A DNA stretch of 43,617 bases from Chitinophagales bacterium (lineage in GTDB: Bacteria > Bacteroidota > Bacteroidia > Chitinophagales > UBA8649). A program made the position numbers and the translations under genes. The notes beneath the pieces were generated by a model. The model was not told where the DNA came from. It saw only the letters and a list, made by a program, of their open reading frames with translations, and did not search any database. Below, one piece after another: positions 16,533-24,393 of this stretch. Every line of letters starts with the position of its first letter. Within the stretch, counting starts at the first letter, position 1. The DNA lies in assembly GCA_020635975.1 (NCBI GenBank), contig JACJYT010000019.1, forward strand, positions 1 to 43,617. The letters are read 5' to 3'.

Positions 16533-17921
16533 TCACTTTCCAATACAAAACTTGCCAAATATGGTTCCGAGGATGTCTTCGTCGATGTCGACTTCACCGG
16601 TAATGCTGCCGATGCTCGAAATGGCTTGTTTCATATGGTGGGCAATTAGCTCGCTGTTGAGTCCAAGCTCGAAGGCATGCAATACTTCGCCCACATCTTT
16701 ATAGGCCAGCTCCAAAGCTTCGTAATGTCTGGTATTGCTTACAATGTGGTTGCTTTCTGTAGCCTTTAAAGCTTGTACGGTACTTAAGAGGTTTTTTTTC
16801 AAAATTTCAATATCGGCTGCTCTGTTTGCTGAGCAGAAATGTAAATTTTCATAACTAGAAAATCTCTCTTCTATGGGCAGTCGAGCAGACTCCATTATAT
16901 CTGCTTTGTTGGCTAATATCAATATTTTTGCCCTTGGATTATAGGCTTGAATCTTGGCATGCTCTTCTTCAAATTCTGCTAAGCTGGTGCTAGTTAAATC
17001 AAAAATGTAAATAACTATTTCCGCTTTTTGGATAGCTCCAATGGCACGTTCTACGCCTATGCTTTCAATCTCATCATCGGTTACGCGTATCCCAGCTGTA
17101 TCTATCAAACGGAAGAGAACGCCCTCAATATTTAATTGGGTTTCTACCTTGTCTCTCGTAGTTCCTGCGATGGAACTAACAATGGAAATTTCATCGTTGC
17201 TTAAGGCGTTAATCCAAGAACTTTTTCCTGCATTCGGCTTTCCAACTAAGGCAACAGCTACCCCATTTTTTATTGCATTCCCGTATTGAAATGAACTTCT
17301 TAAAGCAGATAATACCTGCTGAATTTTTTCTACATTCATTCGCAAAGCAGAGCGATCGGCAAACTCTACATCCTCTTCGCTAAAATCTAGTTCTAACTCT
17401 AACAAAGCTGCAAAATCGATAAGTTGCACCCGTAAATTTTTCAGTTCATTGGCAAAGCCTCCGCGCATTTGTTGTAAGGCTAATTCCCTTCCAGCTTCAG
17501 AATTACTAGATATCAAATCGGCAACGGCTTCCGCCTGACTTAGATCTATTCTTCCATTCAAAAAGGCACGCATGGTAAATTCGCCTGGAGCAGCCATTTT
17601 TGCTCCAGTTCTAATTAAAAGCTGTAAAATTTGCTCCAGAATAAAGGGAGAACCATGACAGGCAATTTCTAAACTATCTTCTGTAGTAAAGGATTTTGGT
17701 GCACGAAAAACCGTAAGCATCACCTCATCTATAATTTTTTCGCCATCTACTATGTGTCCGTAATGAACCGTATGCGAAGCAGTTTTTTCTAAATCCTTTC
17801 CCTTAAATATTTTATTTCCAATAGCAATGGCATCGTCGCCCGAAATTCTAATAATACCTATAGCGCCCACTCCATTTGGAGTAGCAATTGCAGCAATTGT
17901 TGAGGAGTGGTTAAATACCAT
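16533..17921 (-). CDS. mnmE: tRNA modification GTPase MnmE
   Basis: With MnmG, MnmE installs the cmnm5 group at U34 of certain tRNAs. The 462-residue protein has the TrmE N-terminal folate-binding domain (about 5-120), helical arms, and an inserted G domain with P-loop GKPNAGKSS, DTAG and NKAD. The C-terminus is FCIGK, the conserved CxGK motif whose Cys is needed for activity. The ATG at 17921 lies 4 bases after a minus-strand TATCTTTG box, so the message would be nearly leaderless. The stop codon abuts a tandem hairpin repeat. Confidence 0.97.
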   Translation of the reverse strand: MVFNHSSTIAAIATPNGVGAIGIIRISGDDAIAIGNKIFKGKDLEKTASHTVHYGHIVDGEKIIDEVMLTVFRAPKSFTTEDSLEIACHGSPFILEQILQLLIRTGAKMAAPGEFTMRAFLNGRIDLSQAEAVADLISSNSEAGRELALQQMRGGFANELKNLRVQLIDFAALLELELDFSEEDVEFADRSALRMNVEKIQQVLSALRSSFQYGNAIKNGVAVALVGKPNAGKSSWINALSNDEISIVSSIAGTTRDKVETQLNIEGVLFRLIDTAGIRVTDDEIESIGVERAIGAIQKAEIVIYIFDLTSTSLAEFEEEHAKIQAYNPRAKILILANKADIMESARLPIEERFSSYENLHFCSANRAADIEILKKNLLSTVQALKATESNHIVSNTRHYEALELAYKDVGEVLHAFELGLNSELIAHHMKQAISSIGSITGEVDIDEDILGTIFGKFCIGK

Positions 17922-17925
17922 AGGG

Positions 17926-17933
17926 CAAAGATA
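17926..17933 (-). promoter_or_regulatory. -7 promoter box of mnmE
   Basis: Minus-strand TATCTTTG with only 4 bases between the box and the mnmE ATG. It is divergent from the TATCTTTG box at 17971-17978. Confidence 0.65.
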
Positions 17934-17970
17934 CGCTAAACCTAAATTATTGAATCTAGTTTATTAGCGA

Positions 17971-17978
17971 TATCTTTG
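17971..17978 (+). promoter_or_regulatory. -7 promoter box of the 120-residue ORF
   Basis: Perfect TATCTTTG 14 bases before the ATG at 17993; forms a compact divergent promoter region with mnmE. Confidence 0.65.
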
Positions 17979-17992
17979 AAAAAAGATGTTTT

Positions 17993-18355
17993 ATGAAAAC
18001 TTTTATTGCTATCGTTTTTGCTTTGTTAATTGGCTTTGGCGCTTTTGTTTTTTACGCTAGTTATTCTGAGGGCGTTCGTTCGGGAGTGCTCATGAAAATA
18101 AGCAAGAGGGGTTATATATTTAAAACCCACGAAGGACAATTAAACATTGGGGGCTTTGATCAAACCAATGATGTTGGTGTTAGCAATGTTTGGGAATTTT
18201 CTGTTACAGATGAACTAGTATTAGAACAGTTAGAAGACGCCATGGACCATTCACAAAGAGTGAAATTGTACTATAAAGAGAAATATATCAAATTGCCTTG
18301 GAGAGGCGATACAAAGTATTTCGTTTACGATGTGGAAACACTTGGACAATATTAG
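17993..18355 (+). CDS. Hypothetical membrane-anchored protein, 120 residues
   Basis: One N-terminal transmembrane helix (TFIAIVFALLIGFGAFVFYA) is followed by a compact extracytoplasmic domain of beta character with the segments GVLMKISKRGYIFKTHEG, WEFSV and LPWRGDTKYFV. Short proteins with this pattern are common in Bacteroidota, but I cannot assign a reaction. It is preceded by a perfect TATCTTTG box. The phosphatase gene follows in the same direction across a heptamer repeat array. Confidence 0.75.
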   Translation: MKTFIAIVFALLIGFGAFVFYASYSEGVRSGVLMKISKRGYIFKTHEGQLNIGGFDQTNDVGVSNVWEFSVTDELVLEQLEDAMDHSQRVKLYYKEKYIKLPWRGDTKYFVYDVETLGQY

Positions 18356-18364
18356 TTCATAAAT

Positions 18365-18413
18365 CTCAATTCCCACATCTCAATTCTCAAATCTCAATAC
18401 TCAATTCTAATAA
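18365..18413. repeat. Heptamer array upstream of the phosphatase gene
   Basis: Seven consecutive 7-base units in exact register, four of them CTCAATT and the rest CTCAAAT, CTCAATA or more diverged. The reverse complement of the same unit family opens the array at 8178-8212. It occupies nearly all of the spacer between two co-directional genes and ends 6 bases before the phosphatase ATG. Confidence 0.8.
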
Positions 18414-18419
18414 AGAACT

Positions 18420-18881
18420 ATGTCTAATCAGCTAAAAATATTAATGGTCTGTCTAGGAAACATTTGTAGATCGCCTTTGGCAGAAGGTATTTTAAAACAC
18501 AAAGTACAAGAAAGGAACTTGAATTGGGAAGTGGATAGTGCGGGTACCAGTGGTTTTCATGCTGGTGAAAAACCTGATCGACGATCTATTGCGGAAGCAA
18601 AAAAGCATCAAATTGACATTAGCGAACAAAGAAGTAGGCAGTTTCGTGGTTGGGATTTAGAAAGCTATGATTTGATTTATGTAATGGACAATAGCAATCT
18701 TCGCGATGTACTTTCTTTGGCAAAAAATGAAGAAGAAAAAGCCAAGGTGATTCTAATTATGAATGAGCTAGAACCTGGAAGCAACATTAATGTTCCAGAT
18801 CCTTATTATGGAGAATACGGTTTTGAGAATGTATATAGTATGCTCGACAAAGCCTGTGAGGCGATAATAAATAAGTATTAA
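18420..18881 (+). CDS. Low-molecular-weight protein tyrosine phosphatase
   Basis: 153-residue cytoplasmic phosphatase. The N-terminal P-loop is CLGNICRS (C11 nucleophile, R17), followed by D in the DPYYG motif as general acid (VPDPYYGEYGFENVY). Length and motif order match the LMW-PTP family. The physiological substrate is not known; in bacteria these often act on tyrosine kinases or arginine phosphate. No -7 box was seen; the leader is a heptamer repeat array. Confidence 0.93.
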   Translation: MSNQLKILMVCLGNICRSPLAEGILKHKVQERNLNWEVDSAGTSGFHAGEKPDRRSIAEAKKHQIDISEQRSRQFRGWDLESYDLIYVMDNSNLRDVLSLAKNEEEKAKVILIMNELEPGSNINVPDPYYGEYGFENVYSMLDKACEAIINKY

Positions 18882-18894
18882 TTTGAATAAAAAA

Positions 18895-18921
18895 GGGAGT
18901 ACCCCTTTCGAAGCAACTCCC
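18895..18921. terminator. Possible bidirectional terminator
   Basis: GGGAGT ... ACTCCC stem (6 bp) lying between the convergent phosphatase and barrel-protein genes; an alternative AAAGGG/CCCTTT pairing overlaps it. A-rich on its left side, so on the minus strand it is followed by T residues. Confidence 0.45.
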
Positions 18922-18946
18922 CTGTAACTTATCTAATTTATAAATT

Positions 18947-19510
18947 TTAGAATTTAGCGGTAAACCCCCAATTACTGTAGGATGTTGGAGTTCCTCCCCA
19001 TTCAGCAAAAAACCCGAAGTGTTGATTTATAAAATAGCGCAAACCAATTTGAGCTCCACCTTGAAAGCGATTTCCCCAAGTTAGATTATATGGAGTAAGT
19101 CCACCATTATCTATCCACTTTGCACTTCTTAAATTATAGCCCAACCAAGGTGTAAGATAAACATCAAGTTTATCGCTTAGTAGATCTGTGTCTACTTTAT
19201 CATCGATTAGTTGCCAGAAATGAAAACTTGCTCTTGCTCCAAAGTGACTAGAACTAAATCTATAACTTTCGTTAAAGCCATAGTTCCATTTCTTTGTCCA
19301 AAAACCACCGTAAGCACCAACACTCACATAGTCGTGTACGCCATAGTCGAAGTTAAGAACTACAGGTACAGCAAAACCAACTCCGTAGCCAATTCCATAA
19401 ACGCCCAAACCCATACCTGGACTAAGCATAATATCTCCTTTTTTAAAGGCTTGTGCGGAGATGTTTAAGCTTGCAAAACTCAATATTATAAAAGCTAGTA
19501 AATTTTTCAT
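18947..19510 (-). CDS. Outer-membrane beta-barrel protein, 187 residues
   Basis: Signal peptide (KNLLAFIILSFASLNISAQA) followed by alternating amphipathic strands rich in aromatic residues (GVYGIGYGVGFAVPVVLNFDY, YFINQHFGFFAEWG) and a final strand ending in phenylalanine (WGFTAKF), as expected for BAM-folded barrels. About 8 strands would fit the length. Function unknown. It lies downstream of the beta-helix lipoprotein gene on the same strand, with a hairpin between them. Confidence 0.8.
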   Translation of the reverse strand: MKNLLAFIILSFASLNISAQAFKKGDIMLSPGMGLGVYGIGYGVGFAVPVVLNFDYGVHDYVSVGAYGGFWTKKWNYGFNESYRFSSSHFGARASFHFWQLIDDKVDTDLLSDKLDVYLTPWLGYNLRSAKWIDNGGLTPYNLTWGNRFQGGAQIGLRYFINQHFGFFAEWGGTPTSYSNWGFTAKF

Positions 19511-19526
19511 CTTTCTAAATTTTGGA

Positions 19527-19562
19527 AAGGCACAAAAAGGGGATACTATCTCATTGTGCCTT
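19527..19562 (-). terminator. Hairpin between beta-helix and barrel genes
   Basis: AAGGCACA ... TGTGCCTT stem (8 bp) in the 67-base gap between two minus-strand genes. Could attenuate or terminate the beta-helix transcript; no long T-tract follows. Confidence 0.4.
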
Positions 19563-19577
19563 AAATAAAACTTATTT

Positions 19578-20771
19578 TTAACAAATTATTCCTCCACTAA
19601 CATTGGTGGCAGTATTATTACTTTCACTTAAGTTTGGATTTGGATTAGATGTTGTTGTGGGTGCAGCATAGAAGCCACAAGCAGATATGTTTTCAAAGCT
19701 GATATCGTGAGCATTTAAAACAGGAGAAACGTACATATAGATTGCTCCTAAATAAGGGCTTGCACCTGCGTATTCAATAGTAGCAAAGCCAATTTCATTT
19801 TGTGGAGATTGGGTGTAGTAAAAACTAATTCCTCCCCAAGCGCCAGCACTTTTAGTAACACCCGTAAATACGATTGGATTGCTTGCCGTTCCAACAGCAA
19901 TTAAGGTACTAGCATCACTTTCGCCTACTCGTAGAAATTGTCCATTTTCAAATTCAATAGTCACTCCTGGGTTGATGGTCAACTGTCCACCGGTTACTCT
20001 TAAACCATCGCTATCATCACTTATCCTATAAGGCACACCAAGGTTTGTCCAAGTTTGAGCAGTTCCAATTAATCTAGAACCATTATCACTTCTTACTCGA
20101 ACAACGTCTAAAAGGTTTCCAGTATAGTTTCCGCCAGAAATTCTGTGCACAATATTTGCCTCTACATACATAGGTGCATCACAACTAGTTATTATTGTGT
20201 TGTTAATATCCACATTGTAGCCAGAGTAGTCTGCACGAATGCCGTACTCATCACAAAATTGGATGTTACAGTCGTTAATAGAGATTCTAGAATCAGCCCA
20301 AAGGATGATGCCCGCGATATCTCCATTGCTATTAAAAGCTCCAGATCCGGCATATTCTAAAGTGCAATAGCTTAGTTCATTCTTGGCGTCGTCTGAATCT
20401 ACAAATAAACCTTTCCACGAACCCTTAACTTTATCCTCTCCTGTAAAAACAATAGGACTAGAAGGCGAGCCAATAGCACTTATCGAACCAGAAGAATAGA
20501 CCTTAATTCCGGCATCGCTTCCGAATTGAATAGTTACATTCGGATCTATACTTAAATCTCCTCTTACTGAAGCTTCACAATTAATAATATAGTCAACACC
20601 AATTCCTCTGTCTTCTAGAATTAAACTTGCCCCTGTTGCCACTAAATCGTTGCAATCTAAAACTAGGGGTTCGGCAATTTGATCTTGAGGTTCATCTTCT
20701 TTACAAGAGTTTAAGCTAAACATTAGTATACTTGCAATAAGTAAACTTTTAAAAATTCGATTTGTTCTCAT
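19578..20771 (-). CDS. Lipoprotein with right-handed beta-helix-like repeats
   Basis: 397 residues. The N-terminus is a lipoprotein signal (LLIASILMFSLNSC, lipid Cys23) with acidic residues following (KEDEP). The mature part is an internal duplication: both halves carry a VTI(Q/E)F segment, an IxAxGxxxxPIVFTG strand, a GxWxG(L/I) turn and an LEYAG or IEYAG strand, typical of parallel beta-helix repeats. It probably sits on the outer membrane and may bind polysaccharide or other surfaces. No catalytic residues were recognised. Confidence 0.8.
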   Translation of the reverse strand: MRTNRIFKSLLIASILMFSLNSCKEDEPQDQIAEPLVLDCNDLVATGASLILEDRGIGVDYIINCEASVRGDLSIDPNVTIQFGSDAGIKVYSSGSISAIGSPSSPIVFTGEDKVKGSWKGLFVDSDDAKNELSYCTLEYAGSGAFNSNGDIAGIILWADSRISINDCNIQFCDEYGIRADYSGYNVDINNTIITSCDAPMYVEANIVHRISGGNYTGNLLDVVRVRSDNGSRLIGTAQTWTNLGVPYRISDDSDGLRVTGGQLTINPGVTIEFENGQFLRVGESDASTLIAVGTASNPIVFTGVTKSAGAWGGISFYYTQSPQNEIGFATIEYAGASPYLGAIYMYVSPVLNAHDISFENISACGFYAAPTTTSNPNPNLSESNNTATNVSGGIIC

Positions 20772-20860
20772 AATATTATTTTTAGTTACGCTGTAAATTT
20801 ACCTTAGCATAGTATTGTAGGAAACCTAAAAATTGAGCTAAAATCTATTTTAAAACGAAG

Positions 20861-20868
20861 TATATTTG
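20861..20868 (+). promoter_or_regulatory. -7 promoter box of the 513-residue ORF
   Basis: TATATTTG matches TAnnTTTG, about 61 bases before the ATG at 20930, giving a normal-length leader unlike most genes here. Confidence 0.5.
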
Positions 20869-20929
20869 TTGTAATTAATTGATTTATAATGAGGTATATT
20901 TTTATCAAAGGACATTTTAAAGCTTAAAT

Positions 20930-22471
20930 ATGGCAGCGATATCTTTAGATATATATCAGTTGATTCAAAGAATGAATAGAACTGAAAAGGCGTATTTCAA
21001 GAAATTTGGTTACAAATATGATAAGAGAGAAAAACGGCTTGAGCTTCTGCTATTCGATATTATAGATAAGGAGCTACGTAGGGTGGTGGAGGTAGACTTA
21101 AGTCTTGAAGATGCCGTGTTAACCGCGGCGAAGAAGATGCTGGATATACAGAGTATATCAAAACATAAAACCAACTTATATCATGATTTGTTATCAGCAT
21201 TAAGAGATTATGAGAAGAGTAAGCTCATAGATGAAAAGATCTTTGAGTATTATCAATACTCTCAAATTTTAGTAAAACGCAATCTCTTTAAAGAAGCATT
21301 GGCTTTTATACGGAAAGCTGAAAATTTGGCAAGGGATCACGAACTTTTTGAATGGGAAATATACATGGCCCATCAACATGCAGTTTTGCTTTCGCGTCTA
21401 GATTCTAGCAAAAATGGTAAGGAGAGTGTTCTGAAATTAGAAGAGGTATTAAGTAGTTTAGATTATCTAAATGAAATCTTTGAAATGGAAAAGCACTATT
21501 TCGAGCTAGTCTATCTACAAAAAACTAAAGGAGTTCTCAGCACGGAAGAAGATTTATCCATTTTAGATGAAAAGTTGCAAGAAATTAATCTCAATGAAGC
21601 TAGTTTAAGTACAAGAGGAAGACTCTATCAATTGGAGTCTCTATCGACAATACAGATTCTAAAGGGAAATCAGCAAGGGAGTTTCGAGTACTATCAGCAG
21701 ATCATTAACTTGTTAGATACCAACCCTCATTTGAAAAAAACCAACTTGCAGAAGTATATCATCTTGATGGAGCAATATATGCAAATGAGTTTGTTAACCA
21801 TGAATTTGCTCGACTTCGAAGAAAAGCATAATGCGTTCTTGGCTATAGCATGTGAAAATGAACTAGAGCAATCTTGGAAGGATAATGCAGATATTTTTAT
21901 GTTGTCAATTCATGCCATTCTCGCTAGGAAACTGGAAAACTTTAAAGAGCTGGAGCAGCGATTTACGGAGCTTTTAGAACGAATCCCTTTTTTAATACCT
22001 GGCTATCGCAAAATTTCAACAGCCTACTATATGGTTTCAGGCTTCTTTATGAAAAATAATTTTGAGAAGGTGAAGGATTGGTTTTATTTCATTCAAAATA
22101 ATCGACAAGTTGGAGTGCGACGCGATGTGGATTTAGCATCAAGAATAATGATGTTGATTGCCTGCTATGAGACAAAGGATTATATGCTTATGGAGTATCA
22201 ACTTAAGGCTTACCGAAATTTTATTTCTGTTCATGGCTTGCATAAAGTTGAAGATATTCTGTCGTCTTTTTTTGGTAAACTCTTAAAAGAAACCGATGTG
22301 CTTAAAAGGAAAAAACTCTATGATAACTATCTAGAACGCTTGTCCAATCATTTCGAAGAAGAGCCTAGTGAACTTCCCTTTTTAGGCGTTTTCGATATTG
22401 TGGCTTGGTTAATGGCCAAAACGCAGAATAGACAGTTTTATGAAGTTTGGAGTGAAAGAAACTTAGCTTAA
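20930..22471 (+). CDS. Large helical (TPR-like) cytoplasmic protein, 513 residues
   Basis: Almost wholly helical, without signal peptide or membrane segment. The N-terminus (LIQRMNRTEKAYFKKFGYKY) is basic, and the rest alternates amphipathic helices in a tetratricopeptide-like pattern (FKEALAFIRKAENLARDHELFEWEIYMA is one pair). Such proteins are frequent in Bacteroidota, but I know no assigned function. A scaffolding or regulatory role is a guess from the fold. The neighbouring genes give no clue. Confidence 0.7.
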   Translation: MAAISLDIYQLIQRMNRTEKAYFKKFGYKYDKREKRLELLLFDIIDKELRRVVEVDLSLEDAVLTAAKKMLDIQSISKHKTNLYHDLLSALRDYEKSKLIDEKIFEYYQYSQILVKRNLFKEALAFIRKAENLARDHELFEWEIYMAHQHAVLLSRLDSSKNGKESVLKLEEVLSSLDYLNEIFEMEKHYFELVYLQKTKGVLSTEEDLSILDEKLQEINLNEASLSTRGRLYQLESLSTIQILKGNQQGSFEYYQQIINLLDTNPHLKKTNLQKYIILMEQYMQMSLLTMNLLDFEEKHNAFLAIACENELEQSWKDNADIFMLSIHAILARKLENFKELEQRFTELLERIPFLIPGYRKISTAYYMVSGFFMKNNFEKVKDWFYFIQNNRQVGVRRDVDLASRIMMLIACYETKDYMLMEYQLKAYRNFISVHGLHKVEDILSSFFGKLLKETDVLKRKKLYDNYLERLSNHFEEEPSELPFLGVFDIVAWLMAKTQNRQFYEVWSERNLA

Positions 22472-22495
22472 ACTCAGAAAGAAGATTTACTATTT

Positions 22496-23569
22496 TCACT
22501 CCACATAATTCACACTTTCCGTATACACTTCAAAGATTTCGATTTTTTCACAATCAAGCTTATTACATAGCTTTTCAGCTAGGGCTTCTACTGCAAATTG
22601 CTGCGGATAAATGGCTGTGTTCAAATCGCGTAAATACCAAACATTTAAGTCGATAAAGCTATCATTTTCGGCATTGTATAAAATGGGTGCATCTATCTTG
22701 TCGTAGTTGCTTAGGTATATTTTTGCATTTGGCGTTTTTCCAGAATAGAGAGTAAAAGAAAAAACATTCGGCCAAAGATGAAAGTAATGGAAGAAGGGTA
22801 ATATAAAGAAGAATATTGTAGCGAGGAGCGGTAGCAAGGCTTTGGCTTTAATAAATTGAAGTTCTTTAGAATCTTGAAACAAAAGAAAGTTTAGAAGAAT
22901 CATGCCGATGTTCCAAATCCAAACGATCTTATTCCAATTTAAACCAAAAGGACCGATAGAGTACAGAATGCCAAGGTGAAGCACGATGGACAAGACTAGT
23001 GCAATGCTTCGTGTTCTAGGAACGAGCAGCAAAAGCGCCAAAAGCATTTCTCCAAGCGGAATGCCATAGGCGATAAACTTAATAGAACTCTCTTGCCACA
23101 TCTCTACCGAATAATAACGAAAGGCATAAAGCATGTTGGGAAAGATATAGTCTAGAAAATTTGGATTCAACTTGCATAAACCACTATGAAAGTAGATGCC
23201 AGCCAAGAGAATATATAAACTGAGATGAAGGTTCTCGTTTTTTCGAAAAAAGACCAGAAACAACAAGATTATCCAATATTGGTAATAATAGGCCTGCAAT
23301 CTGTTTAGGTCTAGGCTTACTAAGAATAGATAGGCAAGTAGCGCGATTAACACAGCACTTTGAAAATACTTTTCTTTAAAAGCCAAGAAAAGAGCGAGGA
23401 TCATACTGCCCAAAGCAAGGTATGAGAATAGAGCCGGAATCTTTTCTAAAGGGGCGAAGATGGGAAGCATGGGTAGAAAACGCTCGGGCATCCAAAGTGG
23501 AAAGGAGAGAGCGATTGAAGCAAGTAGACAAACCAGCGATATAAAGGATATTTTATGTATTTGCTTCAT
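22496..23569 (-). CDS. Polytopic membrane protein, HTTM/DoxX-like
   Basis: 357 residues with about 8-9 hydrophobic helices and a C-terminal soluble tail of about 80 residues. The segment AGIYFHSGLCKLNPNFL resembles the conserved AGxxKLNxxF motif of HTTM (vitamin-K-carboxylase-like) and DoxX-related membrane proteins. An enzymatic role cannot be claimed because no catalytic lysine/histidine set was verified. Convergent with the TPR-like gene, with 24 bases between them. Confidence 0.65.
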   Translation of the reverse strand: MKQIHKISFISLVCLLASIALSFPLWMPERFLPMLPIFAPLEKIPALFSYLALGSMILALFLAFKEKYFQSAVLIALLAYLFLVSLDLNRLQAYYYQYWIILLFLVFFRKNENLHLSLYILLAGIYFHSGLCKLNPNFLDYIFPNMLYAFRYYSVEMWQESSIKFIAYGIPLGEMLLALLLLVPRTRSIALVLSIVLHLGILYSIGPFGLNWNKIVWIWNIGMILLNFLLFQDSKELQFIKAKALLPLLATIFFFILPFFHYFHLWPNVFSFTLYSGKTPNAKIYLSNYDKIDAPILYNAENDSFIDLNVWYLRDLNTAIYPQQFAVEALAEKLCNKLDCEKIEIFEVYTESVNYVE

Positions 23570-23730
23570 TTTGTTTAGTGCTTTCGATTTTCACGAAGAA
23601 GTTCTAATGCCTATTTCTTGTTAAAGATGCTCAAATTTCTAGCAAGGAAAAAATATTTTTCGTAGTGGCTTGGAATATGCACTTATATTGAAAAAAATAC
23701 TTCAATTTTGCAACATGATTTCCTAAGAAA

Positions 23731-24318
23731 ATGATACACCCACATACCGAACTGAGGCTTATAAACGATACCGTGGGATACGGTGTCTTTGCCACCAAAT
23801 TTATTCCGCAAGGAACCATCGTCTACGTAAAAGACAGCATGGAAATTGAAATATCTCCTACACAATATTTACTGTATCAGCCCAATATGCAAGCCGCAAT
23901 CGAGAAGTACTCGTATATTGATGAGCGAGGATATAGAATTATTAGTTGGGATTTTGGGAAATACGTTAACCACTGTTGCAATTGTAATTCTATCAGCACA
24001 GGTTATGGTTTTGAAGTGGCTATCCGAGATATTCAAGCGGGTGAGCAAATTACCGACGAGTATGGTATTTTCAATTTGCAAGAAGAAATGACCTTGCAAT
24101 GTGGCTTCGAATCTTGCCGTAAGAAAATAAAGCCTTCTGATTTTGATGAATATTACCAAGAATGGGATGAAAAAATAAAATTGGCCCTACCTAAATTACA
24201 CGATTTAGAGCAGCCTCTTTTAGCTTTTTTGGATGCAGAAACTATTCAAAAGTTAGATGCTTATTTTTTAGACCCTGCATCGTATCGTTCGGTTTACAAC
24301 CTACGCTTTAAGTCTTAG
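23731..24318 (+). CDS. SET-domain protein (putative lysine methyltransferase)
   Basis: 195 residues with a compact SET domain: GYGVFATKFIPQGTIVY near the start, NHCCNCNS (the NHxCxxN-type SAM/lysine pocket motif), GEQITDEYG (the GEEITxxY motif with catalytic Tyr), and a post-SET-like CGFESC pair. These are the hallmarks of eukaryote-type SET methyltransferases, which occur sporadically in bacteria. The substrate is unknown. Single gene between a convergent-side membrane protein and an APC permease. Confidence 0.87.
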   Translation: MIHPHTELRLINDTVGYGVFATKFIPQGTIVYVKDSMEIEISPTQYLLYQPNMQAAIEKYSYIDERGYRIISWDFGKYVNHCCNCNSISTGYGFEVAIRDIQAGEQITDEYGIFNLQEEMTLQCGFESCRKKIKPSDFDEYYQEWDEKIKLALPKLHDLEQPLLAFLDAETIQKLDAYFLDPASYRSVYNLRFKS

Positions 24319-24361
24319 GGGATTAAGCCTGCCTCCAAAAGGATAAGTCCTTTTAATTTCT

Positions 24362-24369
24362 TACTTTTG
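24362..24369 (+). promoter_or_regulatory. -7 promoter box of the APC permease gene
   Basis: TACTTTTG matches TAnnTTTG, 24 bases before the ATG at 24394. Confidence 0.6.
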
Positions 24370-24393
24370 TGCTTAGCCTAAAACTCCTAGAGC

